From NCBI RefSeq assembly GCF_000785435.2, contig NZ_JTDB02000009.1, forward strand, positions 124,001 to 188,000: a stretch of DNA of 64,000 nucleotides, in the 5' to 3' direction. The position numbers were made by a program, and so were the translations under genes. This stretch comes from Paraburkholderia sacchari (GTDB taxonomy: Bacteria > Pseudomonadota > Gammaproteobacteria > Burkholderiales > Burkholderiaceae). A model generated the notes under the pieces. It did not search any database and was not told where the DNA came from. It worked only from the letters and a program-made list of their open reading frames with translations. Below, in pieces: positions 44,401-53,471 of the stretch; position 1 is the stretch's first letter, and each line of letters opens with the position of its first letter.

Positions 44401-44503
44401 CAAACCCGGCTATCTGACGAATACGCTCACGCCGCCCGTCGGCGACGGCAATTCGCAGACGCCCGAGTTCAAGTCGTTCCTCGTGAAAGTGGAAAAGGCG
44501 TAG
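41432..44503 (+). CDS. fdnG: Formate dehydrogenase-N major subunit, selenocysteine-containing
   Basis: 1023 residues including selenocysteine 197, encoded by the in-frame TGA at 42020-42022 (context NQARV-Sec-HGPTVAGLAP, as in E. coli FdnG). Tat signal MSRRQFLKVTATSLAGSS; 4Fe-4S motif CPYCSVGCG ... LCPKGA near residue 50; Mo-bis-MGD domains throughout; C-terminal molydopterin-dinucleotide-binding fold. The enzyme oxidises formate in the periplasm and feeds electrons through FdnH and FdnI to quinone. A SECIS hairpin follows the TGA directly. ATG 41432 has GAGG nine bases upstream; 41414 and 41441 are alternatives. Confidence 0.96.
42020..42052 (+). promoter_or_regulatory. UGA selenocysteine codon and bacterial SECIS hairpin
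   Basis: The TGA at 42020-42022 is followed by a small hairpin: CGG (42033-42035), bulged T36, GGCA (42037-42040), loop GGTCT (42041-42045), TGCC and CCG (42046-42052). A bulged U and a GGU apical loop about 20 nt after the UGA are exactly what SelB recognises in E. coli fdhF and fdnG. Confidence 0.93.
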
Positions 44504-44512
44504 GGGGACGAC

Positions 44513-45448
44513 ATGGCATTGCAATCGCTCGATATCAAGCGCCAGTCGGCCACCACCACGCCGCCGCCCGGCGTGCGCGAGCCGTCCACGGGCGCGGTCG
44601 CGAAACTCATCGACGTCACGAAGTGCATTGGCTGCAAAGCGTGCCAGACCGCGTGCATGGAATGGAATGACTTGCGCGACGAGGTGGGCATCAACGCGGG
44701 CGTCTACGACAACCCGCGCGATCTCACCGAGCACTCGTGGACCGTGATGCGCTTTACGGAATACGAGAACCCGAACGGCAACCTCGAATGGCTGATCCGC
44801 AAAGACGGCTGCATGCATTGCGAGGACCCGGGCTGCCTCAAGGCGTGTCCGTCGCCGGGCGCGATCGTGCAATACACGAACGGCATCGTGGATTTTCATG
44901 AGGAAAACTGCATCGGCTGCGGCTATTGCATCACGGGCTGTCCGTTCAATATCCCGCGCCTTTCGAAGAAGGATCATCGCGTCTATAAATGCACGCTATG
45001 CTCCGACCGCGTGGCGGTGGGGCAGGAACCCGCATGCGTGAAGACCTGCCCGACCGGTGCGATCGTGTTCGGCACCAAAGAGGACATGAAGCAGCACGCG
45101 GCGGAGCGCATCGTCGACCTCAAGGAGCGCGGCTTCGACAAAGCCGGGCTCTATGACCCGCCAGGCGTGGGCGGCACGCACGTGATGTACGTGCTGCATC
45201 ACGCGGACCAGCCCTCGCTGTATCACGGCTTGCCCGACAATCCGCGTATCAGCCCGCTCGTGCGGCTGTGGAAGGGCGTGGCCAAGCCTCTCGCGCTCGC
45301 GGGCATCGCGCTCGCGGCGGTAGCGGGCTTCTTCCACTACACGCGGGTGGGGCCGAACGAGGTGAATGACGAAGACGAGCAGGCCGCGCGCGACGAGGCG
45401 CGGCGCATGCGTGGCGAACCCGAGGAGCGCGGCGATGAAAAACGATGA
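44513..45448 (+). CDS. fdnH: Formate dehydrogenase iron-sulfur (beta) subunit
   Basis: 311 residues with four 4Fe-4S clusters: CIGCKACQTACMEW near residue 38, CMHCEDPGCLKACP near 101, CIGCGYCITGCPFNIP near 134 and CTLCSDRVAVGQEPACVKTCP near 160 (first part shown). A C-terminal membrane helix (PLALAGIALAAVAGFFHY, near 262-280) anchors it in the membrane from the periplasmic side, as in FdnH. It carries electrons from FdnG to the cytochrome b subunit. Nine nt after fdnG; overlaps fdnI. Confidence 0.96.
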   Translation: MALQSLDIKRQSATTTPPPGVREPSTGAVAKLIDVTKCIGCKACQTACMEWNDLRDEVGINAGVYDNPRDLTEHSWTVMRFTEYENPNGNLEWLIRKDGCMHCEDPGCLKACPSPGAIVQYTNGIVDFHEENCIGCGYCITGCPFNIPRLSKKDHRVYKCTLCSDRVAVGQEPACVKTCPTGAIVFGTKEDMKQHAAERIVDLKERGFDKAGLYDPPGVGGTHVMYVLHHADQPSLYHGLPDNPRISPLVRLWKGVAKPLALAGIALAAVAGFFHYTRVGPNEVNDEDEQAARDEARRMRGEPEERGDEKR

Positions 45449-46061
45449 ACCGCAACGGATCCAGCGTTATACGGCCAATGAGCGCACCAACCACTGGATT
45501 ACCGCGATCACCTTCGTGCTGCTCGCACTCTCGGGGCTGGCGATGTTCCACCCGTCGATGTTCTGGCTTTCCGCGCTGTTCGGCGGCGGGCAATGGACGC
45601 GCATCCTGCATCCGTTCGTGGGCGTGGTGATGTTCATCTCGTTCATGCTGCTCGCGCTGCGCTTCTGGCATCACAACTATCTGGATGCGAACGACTGGCA
45701 ATGGGTCAGGCAGATGGGCGATGTGCTGAACAACCGTGAAGACAAGCTGCCCGAAGTCGGCCGCTACAATGCGGGACAGAAGCTGCTATTCTTTGTGATG
45801 GTGGTTTGTCTCGTGCTGCTGCTGCTGAGCGGCATCGTGATCTGGCGGCGCTACTTCTCACTGTACTTTCCCGTCACGCTGATCCGCTGGGCTGCGGTCG
45901 CTCATGCGGGCGCGGCGTTTGCGCTGATCGTGGGCATCGTCGTGCATATTTACGCGGCGCTGTGGGTGAAGGGCTCGATTCGCGCCATGACGCGCGGATA
46001 CGTGACCTGGGGCTGGGCGAGAAAGCATCATCCGCGCTGGTTCCGCGAGAACATAAAGTAG
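45435..46061 (+). CDS. fdnI: Formate dehydrogenase cytochrome b556 (gamma) subunit
   Basis: 208 residues with four membrane helices. Heme-ligand histidines are placed as in FdnI: H20 in NERTNHWITAITF, H61 in RILHPFVGVV, and H155 and H169 in VAHAGAAFALIVGIVVHIY. It passes electrons to quinone. The ATG at 45435 lies inside the end of fdnH (14-nt overlap) after GAGGAGCGCGGCG, which decides the start over the longer frame. A strong terminator follows. Confidence 0.94.
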   Translation: MKNDEPQRIQRYTANERTNHWITAITFVLLALSGLAMFHPSMFWLSALFGGGQWTRILHPFVGVVMFISFMLLALRFWHHNYLDANDWQWVRQMGDVLNNREDKLPEVGRYNAGQKLLFFVMVVCLVLLLLSGIVIWRRYFSLYFPVTLIRWAAVAHAGAAFALIVGIVVHIYAALWVKGSIRAMTRGYVTWGWARKHHPRWFRENIK

Positions 46062-46080
46062 CAGGCGCGCGGTCCTGCAC

Positions 46081-46118
46081 AAGCCGCCCGCCCGCAAGGG
46101 CGCGGCGGCTTTTTGTTA
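46081..46118 (+). terminator. Intrinsic terminator between fdnI and fdhE
   Basis: AAGCCGCC pairs with GGCGGCTT (46081-46088 with 46105-46112), with a further GCCC/GGGC inner stem and GCAA loop, followed by TTTTTGTTATT. It precedes fdhE by about 20 nt, so transcription into the fdhE-selA-selB genes must pass it or start beyond it. Confidence 0.88.
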
Positions 46119-46134
46119 TTGGAGGCGATTCGTT

Positions 46135-47076
46135 GTGACGCAACCCACGCAGCGCATTCTCGATCCCGAGCAGATCCAGGCGCAGGATCCCTCCGCGATT
46201 CCGCGCATCCGCCTGCCCGAGCGCGCGACGCATTTCAGCGAACGCGCCGCGCGCCTGCGCAAGCTGGCGGAGCGTAATCCCATCGGCGGCTATGTGCGCC
46301 TGATGGCAGTGCTCGTCGATGCGCAGCAGCAGGCGCTCGCGCACCTCGAAGCGCAAATGCCGCCGCAAGAGGCGATTGCCCATGCGCAGCGCCATTCGAT
46401 GCCGATCCTGCCCGCGCTCGGTACCGAACGCGACCCGCAATGGCGCGCGGTGCTGCGCCGCCTCGCTGATCGCGTGGAAGCGGCGGGCGCGGTCACGCCC
46501 GCGCTCGCGAAAGTGCTGGACACGCTGCGTGCGATGAGCGACGCCGAACTCGACGCGCAAGCCGATGCCTTGCTCGCGCAACGCCACGCGGAAGTCGCAC
46601 CGGCCACGGCGCCCTTCGTCATGGCGGCGCTGCAAGTGGTGTGGACCGACCTCGCGACCCGCCTGCGCGTGCAAGACGTGCCTTACGTGGATGCGCCAGG
46701 CGTGTGCCCCGTATGCGGCGTGCAACCGGTTGCGAGCATCGTGCGCGTGGGCGGCGCATTCCAGGGCTATCGCTACGTGCAATGCAGCTTGTGCGGCACC
46801 GAGAATCATGTGGTGCGCGTAAAGTGCACGAACTGCGATTCGACGAAAGGCATTGCGTATCACGGCATCGAAGGCGGCAATCCGGCTTTGAAAGCGGAAT
46901 CGTGCGACGAATGCCATACGTATCGCAAGATCGGCTATCAGGAGAAGGACCTCGAGTTCGAGCCGCTCGCCGACGATCTCGCGAGCCTCACGCTCGACTT
47001 GCTGATGAGCGAAGCGGGCTACCGGCGCGCGAGTGCGAATCCGCTGCTCTATCCCGAAGCGCCGGCCGAGCAATGA
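46135..47076 (+). CDS. fdhE: Formate dehydrogenase accessory protein
   Basis: 313 residues from a GTG start after TTGGAGGCGATTC. Central zinc/iron-binding cysteine pairs: CPVCG near 187, CSLCG near 213, CTNCD near 227 and CDECH near 256. FdhE acts in the cytoplasm during maturation of the respiratory formate dehydrogenase, binding the precursor before Tat export. It overlaps selA by 4 nt (ATGA), tying maturation to selenocysteine synthesis. Confidence 0.95.
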   Translation: MTQPTQRILDPEQIQAQDPSAIPRIRLPERATHFSERAARLRKLAERNPIGGYVRLMAVLVDAQQQALAHLEAQMPPQEAIAHAQRHSMPILPALGTERDPQWRAVLRRLADRVEAAGAVTPALAKVLDTLRAMSDAELDAQADALLAQRHAEVAPATAPFVMAALQVVWTDLATRLRVQDVPYVDAPGVCPVCGVQPVASIVRVGGAFQGYRYVQCSLCGTENHVVRVKCTNCDSTKGIAYHGIEGGNPALKAESCDECHTYRKIGYQEKDLEFEPLADDLASLTLDLLMSEAGYRRASANPLLYPEAPAEQ

Positions 47077-48530
47077 TGGGGGCGAACGAGAAGGTCGATA
47101 ACAGCGCGCTGAATGCACTGCTTGCGCAACTGCCGGCGGTGGAGCGCGTGATTGCCTCGCCGCACGCACAGGCGCTGATCGCGCAGCATGGACGCACGCA
47201 GGTGCTCGCGGCCATCCGCGCGACGCTCGACGGCTGGCGGCGCGAGGCGCAGGCGGGCACATTCGTGATCGAGGCGGACTCGCAGGCGCCGTTTTCCATC
47301 GAGCGCGTACTTGCCGATGCCGATCGGGCGCTCGTGGCGCGAGCGCAAAACAATCTGCGCACGGTATTCAATTTGACCGGCACGGTGCTGCACACGAATC
47401 TGGGCCGCGCGCTGCTGCCCGACGTTGCCGTGCGCGCCGTCGTGCAGGCGCTCACGCAGCCCGCGAACCTCGAATTCGATCTGGCCACCGGCAAGCGCGG
47501 CGACCGCGATGACCTGATCGACGAACTCATCTGCGAACTGACCGGCGCCGAAGCGGCGACCGTCGTGAACAACAATGCGGCGGCGGTGTTGCTCGCGCTC
47601 TCCGCACTGGGCGCACGCAAGGAGGTGATCGTGTCGCGCGGCGAACTCGTGGAAATTGGCGGGGCGTTTCGCATTCCTGACATCATGAGCCGCGCAGGTG
47701 CGAGACTGCGCGAGGTGGGCACGACCAATCGCACGCATCTGAAGGACTACGAAGCCGCTATTGGCGCGCGCACCGCGCTGCTGATGAAGGTCCATTGCAG
47801 CAACTATGCGATTAGCGGCTTCACGAAGACTGTCGAGCTGGACGAGCTTGCGCCGCTCGCGCAGCGCCATGGTTTGCCGGTTGCGGTGGATCTCGGCAGC
47901 GGCACGCTAGCCGATCTCACGCAGTGGGGCCTGCCGGCCGAGCCCACCGTGCGCGCCACCATCGAAGCGGGCGCCGATCTCGTCACCTTCAGCGGCGACA
48001 AGCTGCTGGGCGGCCCGCAGGCCGGGCTGATCGTCGGGCGCAAGGAGTTGATCGCGAAGATCAAGAAGCATCCGCTCAAGCGCGCGTTGCGCGTGGGCAA
48101 GCTCACGCTCGCGGCGCTCGAACCCGTGCTCAAGCTCTACCAGGCGCCCGAATTCCTGCGCGAGCGCCTGACGACGCTGCGGCTGCTCACGCGTCCCGCA
48201 AGCGAGATGCACGAAGCGGCCGAGCGCGTGCTGCCCCCATTGCAGCTCGCGCTCGGCGATGGCTATGCGGTGAGCGTCGAGCCGATGTTCAGCCAGATCG
48301 GCAGCGGCGCGTTGCCGGTCGATGTGCTGCCGGGCTACGGTCTGGTCGTGCGCCACAGCGGCAAGGGCGGCAGCGGCCGCTCATTGCTCAAGCTGGAGCG
48401 TGCGTTGCGTGGGTTGCCGCGCCCCGTGATCGGCCGCATTGCCGACGATGCGCTGCGGCTCGATCTGCGCTGCCTCGAACACGCCGACGAAGCCGTTTTC
48501 GTCGCGCAACTCGCGGAGCTGCGCCTGTGA
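47073..48530 (+). CDS. selA: L-seryl-tRNA(Sec) selenium transferase
   Basis: 485 residues. PLP-binding lysine K310 in TFSGDKLLGGPQAG, with FNLTGTVLHTNLGRALLP near residue 97 and EFDLATGKRGDRDD near 134 typical of SelA. It converts seryl-tRNA(Sec) to selenocysteinyl-tRNA(Sec) using selenophosphate; selD is not in this window. ATG at 47073 overlaps the fdhE stop; a second ATG follows at 47076. Confidence 0.97.
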   Translation: MMGANEKVDNSALNALLAQLPAVERVIASPHAQALIAQHGRTQVLAAIRATLDGWRREAQAGTFVIEADSQAPFSIERVLADADRALVARAQNNLRTVFNLTGTVLHTNLGRALLPDVAVRAVVQALTQPANLEFDLATGKRGDRDDLIDELICELTGAEAATVVNNNAAAVLLALSALGARKEVIVSRGELVEIGGAFRIPDIMSRAGARLREVGTTNRTHLKDYEAAIGARTALLMKVHCSNYAISGFTKTVELDELAPLAQRHGLPVAVDLGSGTLADLTQWGLPAEPTVRATIEAGADLVTFSGDKLLGGPQAGLIVGRKELIAKIKKHPLKRALRVGKLTLAALEPVLKLYQAPEFLRERLTTLRLLTRPASEMHEAAERVLPPLQLALGDGYAVSVEPMFSQIGSGALPVDVLPGYGLVVRHSGKGGSGRSLLKLERALRGLPRPVIGRIADDALRLDLRCLEHADEAVFVAQLAELRL

Positions 48531-50449
48531 TCGTCGGCACGGCGGGGCATATCGATCACGGCAAGACCACGCTCGTGCGCGCGCTCACCGGCGTGGATAC
48601 AGACCGGCTCAAGGAAGAAAAAGCGCGTGGCATTTCGATCGAGCTCGGCTATGCCTATACGCCGCTCGCGAACGGCGACGTGCTCGGTTTCATCGACGTG
48701 CCGGGGCACGAGAAGCTCGTGCACACCATGGCGGCCGGCGCGTGCGGTATCGACTTCGCGCTGCTCGTGATCGCCGCCGACGATGGTGTGATGCCGCAAA
48801 CGCGCGAGCATCTCGCGATTTTGCAACTGCTTGGCGTCACGCACGGCGCGATTGCGCTGACCAAGACGGACCGCGTGGACCCGGCGCGCCTCGCCGAAGT
48901 GCGCGCGGACATTGCCGCGTGGCTCGCGCCGACCGCGCTGGCTGGCGTGCCGTGTTTCGAAACCCGGGCGACACAGCCGGACGATCGGGGCGTTGCAAAA
49001 CTCGATGCCTGGTTGCGCGAGCGCGCCGCGCACTGGCATGCACGCCGCGACGACGGCCTGTTTCGGCTCGCTGTGGATCGCGTCTTTACGTTGACGGGAC
49101 AGGGCACGGTCGTGACCGGCACGGTGTTCTCAGGGCGTGTGCGCACTGGCGAGAATTTGCTGCTTGTGCCGGCGGGGGCGCCGGTAAGGGTGCGCAGCAT
49201 CCATGCGCAAAATCGCGCCGCGGAAGCAGGGCAGGCGGGACAACGTTGCGCGCTCAACCTTCATGGCGTGGAGCGGGAGCAGATTTCGCGTGGGGACTGG
49301 ATCGTCGATGCACGGCTCGCACAGCCCGCGACGCGTCTGGACGTCGAACTGCAACTGCTCGACGACGCGGGCATCACGCTTCAACACTGGTCGCCGCTGC
49401 ACGTGCATCTGGGCACGATGCATCGCGTGGCGAATGTGGCCCTGCTAGAAGGCGATACGCTCGCAGCGGGGGAGCGAGCCCGCGTGCAACTCGTTTTCGA
49501 AGCGCCGCTGCACGCGATGCCTGGCGACCGCTTCATCGTGCGCAACGCGCAGGCGAGCCGAACCGTGGGCGGCGGGCGCGTGCTCGATCCGTTCGGGCCC
49601 GCGCGGCGCCGGCGCACGCCGGAGCGGCGCGCGTGGTTGGATGCGCTATGCACCTGGCTGGATGAAGGCCGGATCGACGCGCTGATCGAACAGGCGCCAT
49701 ATGGGGTCGCACGTGCAACGCTCGCGCAATTGACCGGCTTCGACGCGGACACGCTCGCGCTGCCCGACGACGCCGTTGCGATTGCGCCGCAAGGACGGAC
49801 CGCCGATTCCGTCGTGCTCGCGCGCAGGCATTGGACGCGGCTCGCGGCGCGCATCGTCGAATTGCTGGGCGACTTCCATGCGCGCACACCGGACGAGCAG
49901 GGACCAGACGCCGCGCGGTTGCGGCGCATGGCGGCGCCGCTTGCAAGCGACGAGATCTGGCGCGCGGCCGTGGACGCGCTTATCGACGCGGGGTGTATCT
50001 CGCGCAGCGGGCCGTGGCTGCATCTGCCTTCGCATGCGGTCTCGCTCGATGCCGGTGAAGAAGCGCTCGCCGCTCGACTCCTGCCGCTGCTCGCGCAAGG
50101 ACGATACGACCCGCCCTGGGTGCGCGACCTGGCCCGCGAAGTACGGGAGTCCGAAGAAAAGGTGCGCGCGCTGCTGCGCAAACTGGCGCGGCTCGGCAGG
50201 CTGTATCAGGTCGTGCGGGATCTGTTCTACGATCGCGACGTGATTCACGAGCTAGCGCATCTCGTGGCGCAATTGGCCGAAGCGCCGCAGTCGCAAGGTG
50301 TGAGCGCGGCGGCGTTTCGCGATGCGGCGGGACTTGGGCGCAAGCGCGCGATCCAGATTCTGGAGTTCTTCGATCGCGTTGGATATACTCGGTTTCAACG
50401 CGATTTACATGTGTTGAGGCCCGATAGCCGCATGCGTGATTGGGTTTGA
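48527..50449 (+). CDS. selB: Selenocysteine-specific translation elongation factor
   Basis: 640 residues from a GTG start coupled to selA (GTGA). GTPase motifs: GTAGHIDHGKTTLVRALTG near residue 4, DVPGHEKLVHTM near 60 and TKTD near 112. An EF-Tu-like body is followed by four C-terminal winged-helix modules (for example ARAT... to GRYDPPWVRDLAREV) that bind the SECIS hairpin. It brings Sec-tRNA to the UGA of fdnG. selC starts 40 nt downstream of its stop. Confidence 0.97.
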   Translation: MIVGTAGHIDHGKTTLVRALTGVDTDRLKEEKARGISIELGYAYTPLANGDVLGFIDVPGHEKLVHTMAAGACGIDFALLVIAADDGVMPQTREHLAILQLLGVTHGAIALTKTDRVDPARLAEVRADIAAWLAPTALAGVPCFETRATQPDDRGVAKLDAWLRERAAHWHARRDDGLFRLAVDRVFTLTGQGTVVTGTVFSGRVRTGENLLLVPAGAPVRVRSIHAQNRAAEAGQAGQRCALNLHGVEREQISRGDWIVDARLAQPATRLDVELQLLDDAGITLQHWSPLHVHLGTMHRVANVALLEGDTLAAGERARVQLVFEAPLHAMPGDRFIVRNAQASRTVGGGRVLDPFGPARRRRTPERRAWLDALCTWLDEGRIDALIEQAPYGVARATLAQLTGFDADTLALPDDAVAIAPQGRTADSVVLARRHWTRLAARIVELLGDFHARTPDEQGPDAARLRRMAAPLASDEIWRAAVDALIDAGCISRSGPWLHLPSHAVSLDAGEEALAARLLPLLAQGRYDPPWVRDLAREVRESEEKVRALLRKLARLGRLYQVVRDLFYDRDVIHELAHLVAQLAEAPQSQGVSAAAFRDAAGLGRKRAIQILEFFDRVGYTRFQRDLHVLRPDSRMRDWV

Positions 50450-50489
50450 TGCGCAGTTCGCGTTCGTTGTTTGTTCATCGTTGTGCAAT

Positions 50490-50585
50490 GGAAGGCAATC
50501 GTATCGGGTGGTGCGGCTGGGCTTCAAACCCAGTTGGGGACGTCAGCCGTTCCCGGGACAGTTCGACTCTGTCTGCCTTCCGCCA
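50490..50585 (+). tRNA. selC: tRNA-Sec (anticodon TCA)
   Basis: 96 nt with an 8-bp acceptor stem (GGAAGGCA with TGCCTTCC), anticodon loop CTTCAAA with TCA at 50524-50526, long variable arm, T-arm GGACAGTTCGACTCTGTC and an encoded GCCA end. It closely follows the E. coli selC layout. It reads the UGA at 42020. The 3' end is a common attachment site; the DNA after 50585 is island-like. Confidence 0.97.
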
Positions 50586-51579
50586 TCATGGGCCTTCCGG
50601 GCCATTCCGGCTTCTTCCGTTCCGACAGTTGCTCGATATATCGCCGGACGCCAACGTGACGTTTCGGGAAGCAACTGAAGCGTTTATCCGTGCGCATGAA
50701 CCCCAGTGGTGAAATCGCAAGCACGTCCAGCAGTGGGGGAACACGCTCAAGACCTACGCGTATCCAGTAATCGGTGACGTCTGGCTGCGCGACATTGACA
50801 CCGCGATGATCGTGCGGATTCTTCAGCCCATCTGGACCAAGAAGGCGGAGACTGCGCGCCGCGTGCGCGGCCGCATCAAGGCGATTCTCGACGCTGAGAC
50901 GATGTTGGGTCATCGCGTCGGCAGCAACCCGGCACGATACGTCGATCATCTGCAACTCGTGTTGCCGCGGTCGAAGAAGCGTTCGCAGGTGAACCATCAC
51001 CCGGCACTACCCTGGGAGGACTTGCCTGCGTTTATCCACGAGCTTGAACAACGTCCGCGGCGTGCTGCACGGGTGTTGGATCTGCTGATCCTCACCGCGA
51101 CTCGCACGAACGAGGTGCGTTTTGCGCGGCCCGAGGAGTTTGACCTCGCCGCCCGCACATGGTCAATGCCTGGCGACCGTACCAAGAGCGGCCGGCCGCT
51201 TCGCATACCGCTTTGTGACCGCGCTGTCGAGATCGTGCGCAGCGCATTGCCCAAGGCGAAATACGGCTATCTATTCCCGGGCTGCAAGGAAGGGCGTCCG
51301 TTGTCGAACATGGCGATACTAATGCTTCTAAAACGTATGTCGCGACACGGAATCACCGTACACGGTTTCCGGTCGACGTTCCGCGACTGGGTTGCCGAAT
51401 GTACGGACTATCCCGATTCGCTCGCAGAGGAAGCCTTGGCACACGTCATCGTATCGCAGACAGTGGCGGCCTACCGGCGTCGCGACCAGCTCGAGCGTCG
51501 GCGCCTGATGATGGAGGACTGGGGAAGGTACTGCGGCGAAAAGAGAGAGGGCACTGCGATGATGGCGTCGGCTGCATAA
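50586..51579 (+). pseudogene. Broken tyrosine integrase next to selC
   Basis: P4-type integrase frame. It begins directly after selC without the N-terminal arm-binding domain (about 100 residues missing) and is cut by TGA at 50710-50712 where family members read Trp-Arg (CGA to TGA). After the stop, the frame continues NRKHVQQWGNTLKTYAYPVI. The catalytic domain from about 51000 is intact: R in TATRTNEVRF, HGFRSTFRDW, ALAHVI and the Tyr in AAYRRRD. Such integrases insert at tRNA 3' ends, here selC. It is probably inactive. Confidence 0.9.
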
Positions 51580-52280
51580 CATGCGTTCGCTGCATAGTTG
51601 TGGTTTAGAATCAACTCGGGATCGTGAAAAGCATGGCGGTACGGAGCCCAAAGGCTCATTGCAGAGTGAGATGGTTGATTTTTACCCGCAATTTTACCCG
51701 CACGCTGCAATCGATGTTCGGGGACATGGCTTGGCCTGACGGTCCGCGCGAGGTTTGCGCGGTTGTGTCTACACGGCAGACCATCACGCCGACGGATCGA
51801 ACTTTGTGCCGCGTGAAAGATGGAGCGATCAACTTGCGGGTTTTCCTCAGCGGGCTTGATCGTCTGCAGTCTGACGCGCGACACGCGGCCCTGTAGCGCA
51901 CGCGTGCAGGAGGACTGGCAAGTGTCGTTAAGGGTTATTCGATGCCTGCCATCGGCCACAGGAATGTGACGGTGCCGCCGCGCGTGTGGGCAGGCGTCGA
52001 ATAAGCCTCGATGGAGGAAACCGCGGAGTGCCCCGAAGCGCTTGAAGTCTTCGCGGCTATGGCGATTGATAGGCCGGGATGCTCAGCGGTGCCGGATGCG
52101 GCGCGTTCAGGCGGTGTGCCGGACCGTCGCTAACGCCAGAGCGAAGCGGTGCAGTCGTGCATTCAAGATGATGAGGCGGGCGGGCGAAGCGCTTCGAGAA
52201 GCGACACGCGCAAACGTCCACTCGTGGGCCGCGTTGCCGCAAAGCCGACGCTCGGTTCGGATGTCGGGGAACCGTGGAGT
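51580..52280. other. Island segment between integrase remnant and IS91 element
   Basis: About 700 nt with no gene I can support. Two copies of TTTTACCCGCA sit close together near 51678-51702. One 90-codon frame on plus (51624-51896) and fragments on minus show no recognisable domain. The stretch must contain the terminal end of the IS91-type element, whose exact border I could not place. Confidence 0.45.
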
Positions 52281-53450
52281 TCATGTCTGCTCCCGGCGCA
52301 TTGGCGGTGCGCGGATCGGGGCGCTGCGCGCGAGGATGTCGACGACGATCATCGGTGCGCCGCAGTGCCGGCAGATGAAGACGGGCCGGGTTTCGAGGGT
52401 GGCGTCGTCCGGTGACGGGCTGATCCCGGGTGCGACGTGCAGCAGATCGCGCACCCTGGCGAGCCTGGCGCGGCGCACGGGGTTGGCGAGCAGCCCGTAG
52501 TGACGGATGCGATGGAAGCCGCCGGGCAGCACATGAAGCAGGAAGCGGCGCATGAATTCGCCGGTTTCGAGGGTCATGGTCTTGTAGCGGGTGGGTCCCT
52601 TCGCGCGGTAGTCCTTCCAGCGGAACGTCACACCGCGCTCATCGAAGGCGACGAGGCGCTGGTTGGAGATGGCAACGCGGTGCGTGTAGCGTGAGAGGTA
52701 CTCGAGCACCGCCTTCGGTCCGGCGAACGGGCGCTTGGCGTAGACCACCCATTCGCAGGTACGCAGCGGCGCAAGCCACCGGGCAAAGGTGGCGGGGTCC
52801 GCGAGCCCGGTGTACTCGCCGAAGAACTGTAGCTGGCGATGCCGGTGGGCCACTTCGAGCGCTTCGAGGAAGCGTCGGCGAAACAGGCGTGAGAGCACGC
52901 GCACCGGCAGGAAGAAGCCGGGCCGGCAGGCGATCCAGCGCTCGCCATCGGGCGAGAGTCCGCCGCCCGGTACGATGCCGTGCACGTGGGGATGATGCGT
53001 GAGTGCCGAGCCCCAGGTGTGCAGTACGAGCGTGGCCCCGATCTGCGCGCCGAGATGCCTGGGGTCGGCGGCGATCGTGCGCAGCGTGTCGGCGGCAATG
53101 TCGAGCAGCAGGCCGTAGATGATCCGTTTGTTGTACCAGGCGATCGCACTGAGGGGCGCGGGAAGCGTGAAGACGACGTGGAAGTATTCGACGGGCAGCA
53201 GATCGGCCTGGCGTGCCTCCAGCCAGCGGTGTGCGGCGCTGGCCTGGCACTTCGGGCAATGCCGGTCCCGGCACGAGTTGAAGGACACCTCTGTTCTTGC
53301 GCAGCCTGAGCAGCGCAGCACATGCCCGCCCAGTGCCGCCGTGCGGCACCGTTCGATGGCTGACATGACCTTCAGCTGCCCCAGGCTCAGGTGCGTTGTG
53401 GCCCGCCACGCTGGCCCGTGGCTGCGGAAGATGTCCGCAACCTCCAGCAT
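52281..53450 (-). mobile_element. IS91-family transposase
   Basis: 389 residues. An N-terminal zinc-binding domain (CSGCARTEVSFNSCRDRHCP with further Cys) precedes the rolling-circle (HUH) Y2-type core: HHPHVHGIVPGGG carries the HUH histidines, and LEYLSRYTHRVAIS holds the active tyrosine region. IS91-type elements move by rolling-circle replication without terminal repeats and can drag adjacent DNA. A Xer-like recombinase gene lies 21 nt upstream on the same strand, the usual partner in one IS91 branch. Confidence 0.93.
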
Positions 53451-53471
53451 GAGGCGCTACAGCGCGCGGGC

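Noticed and set aside
50436..50678. Open frames running through selC
   Set aside because: They translate the tRNA gene and its flanks.
50710..50712. TGA in the integrase as a second selenocysteine codon
   Set aside because: Integrases do not use Sec, the family has Arg here, and no hairpin with a GGU loop lies at the required distance.
51624..51896. 90-codon frame on plus after the integrase remnant
   Set aside because: No domain, start without a ribosome binding site, lies in decayed island DNA.
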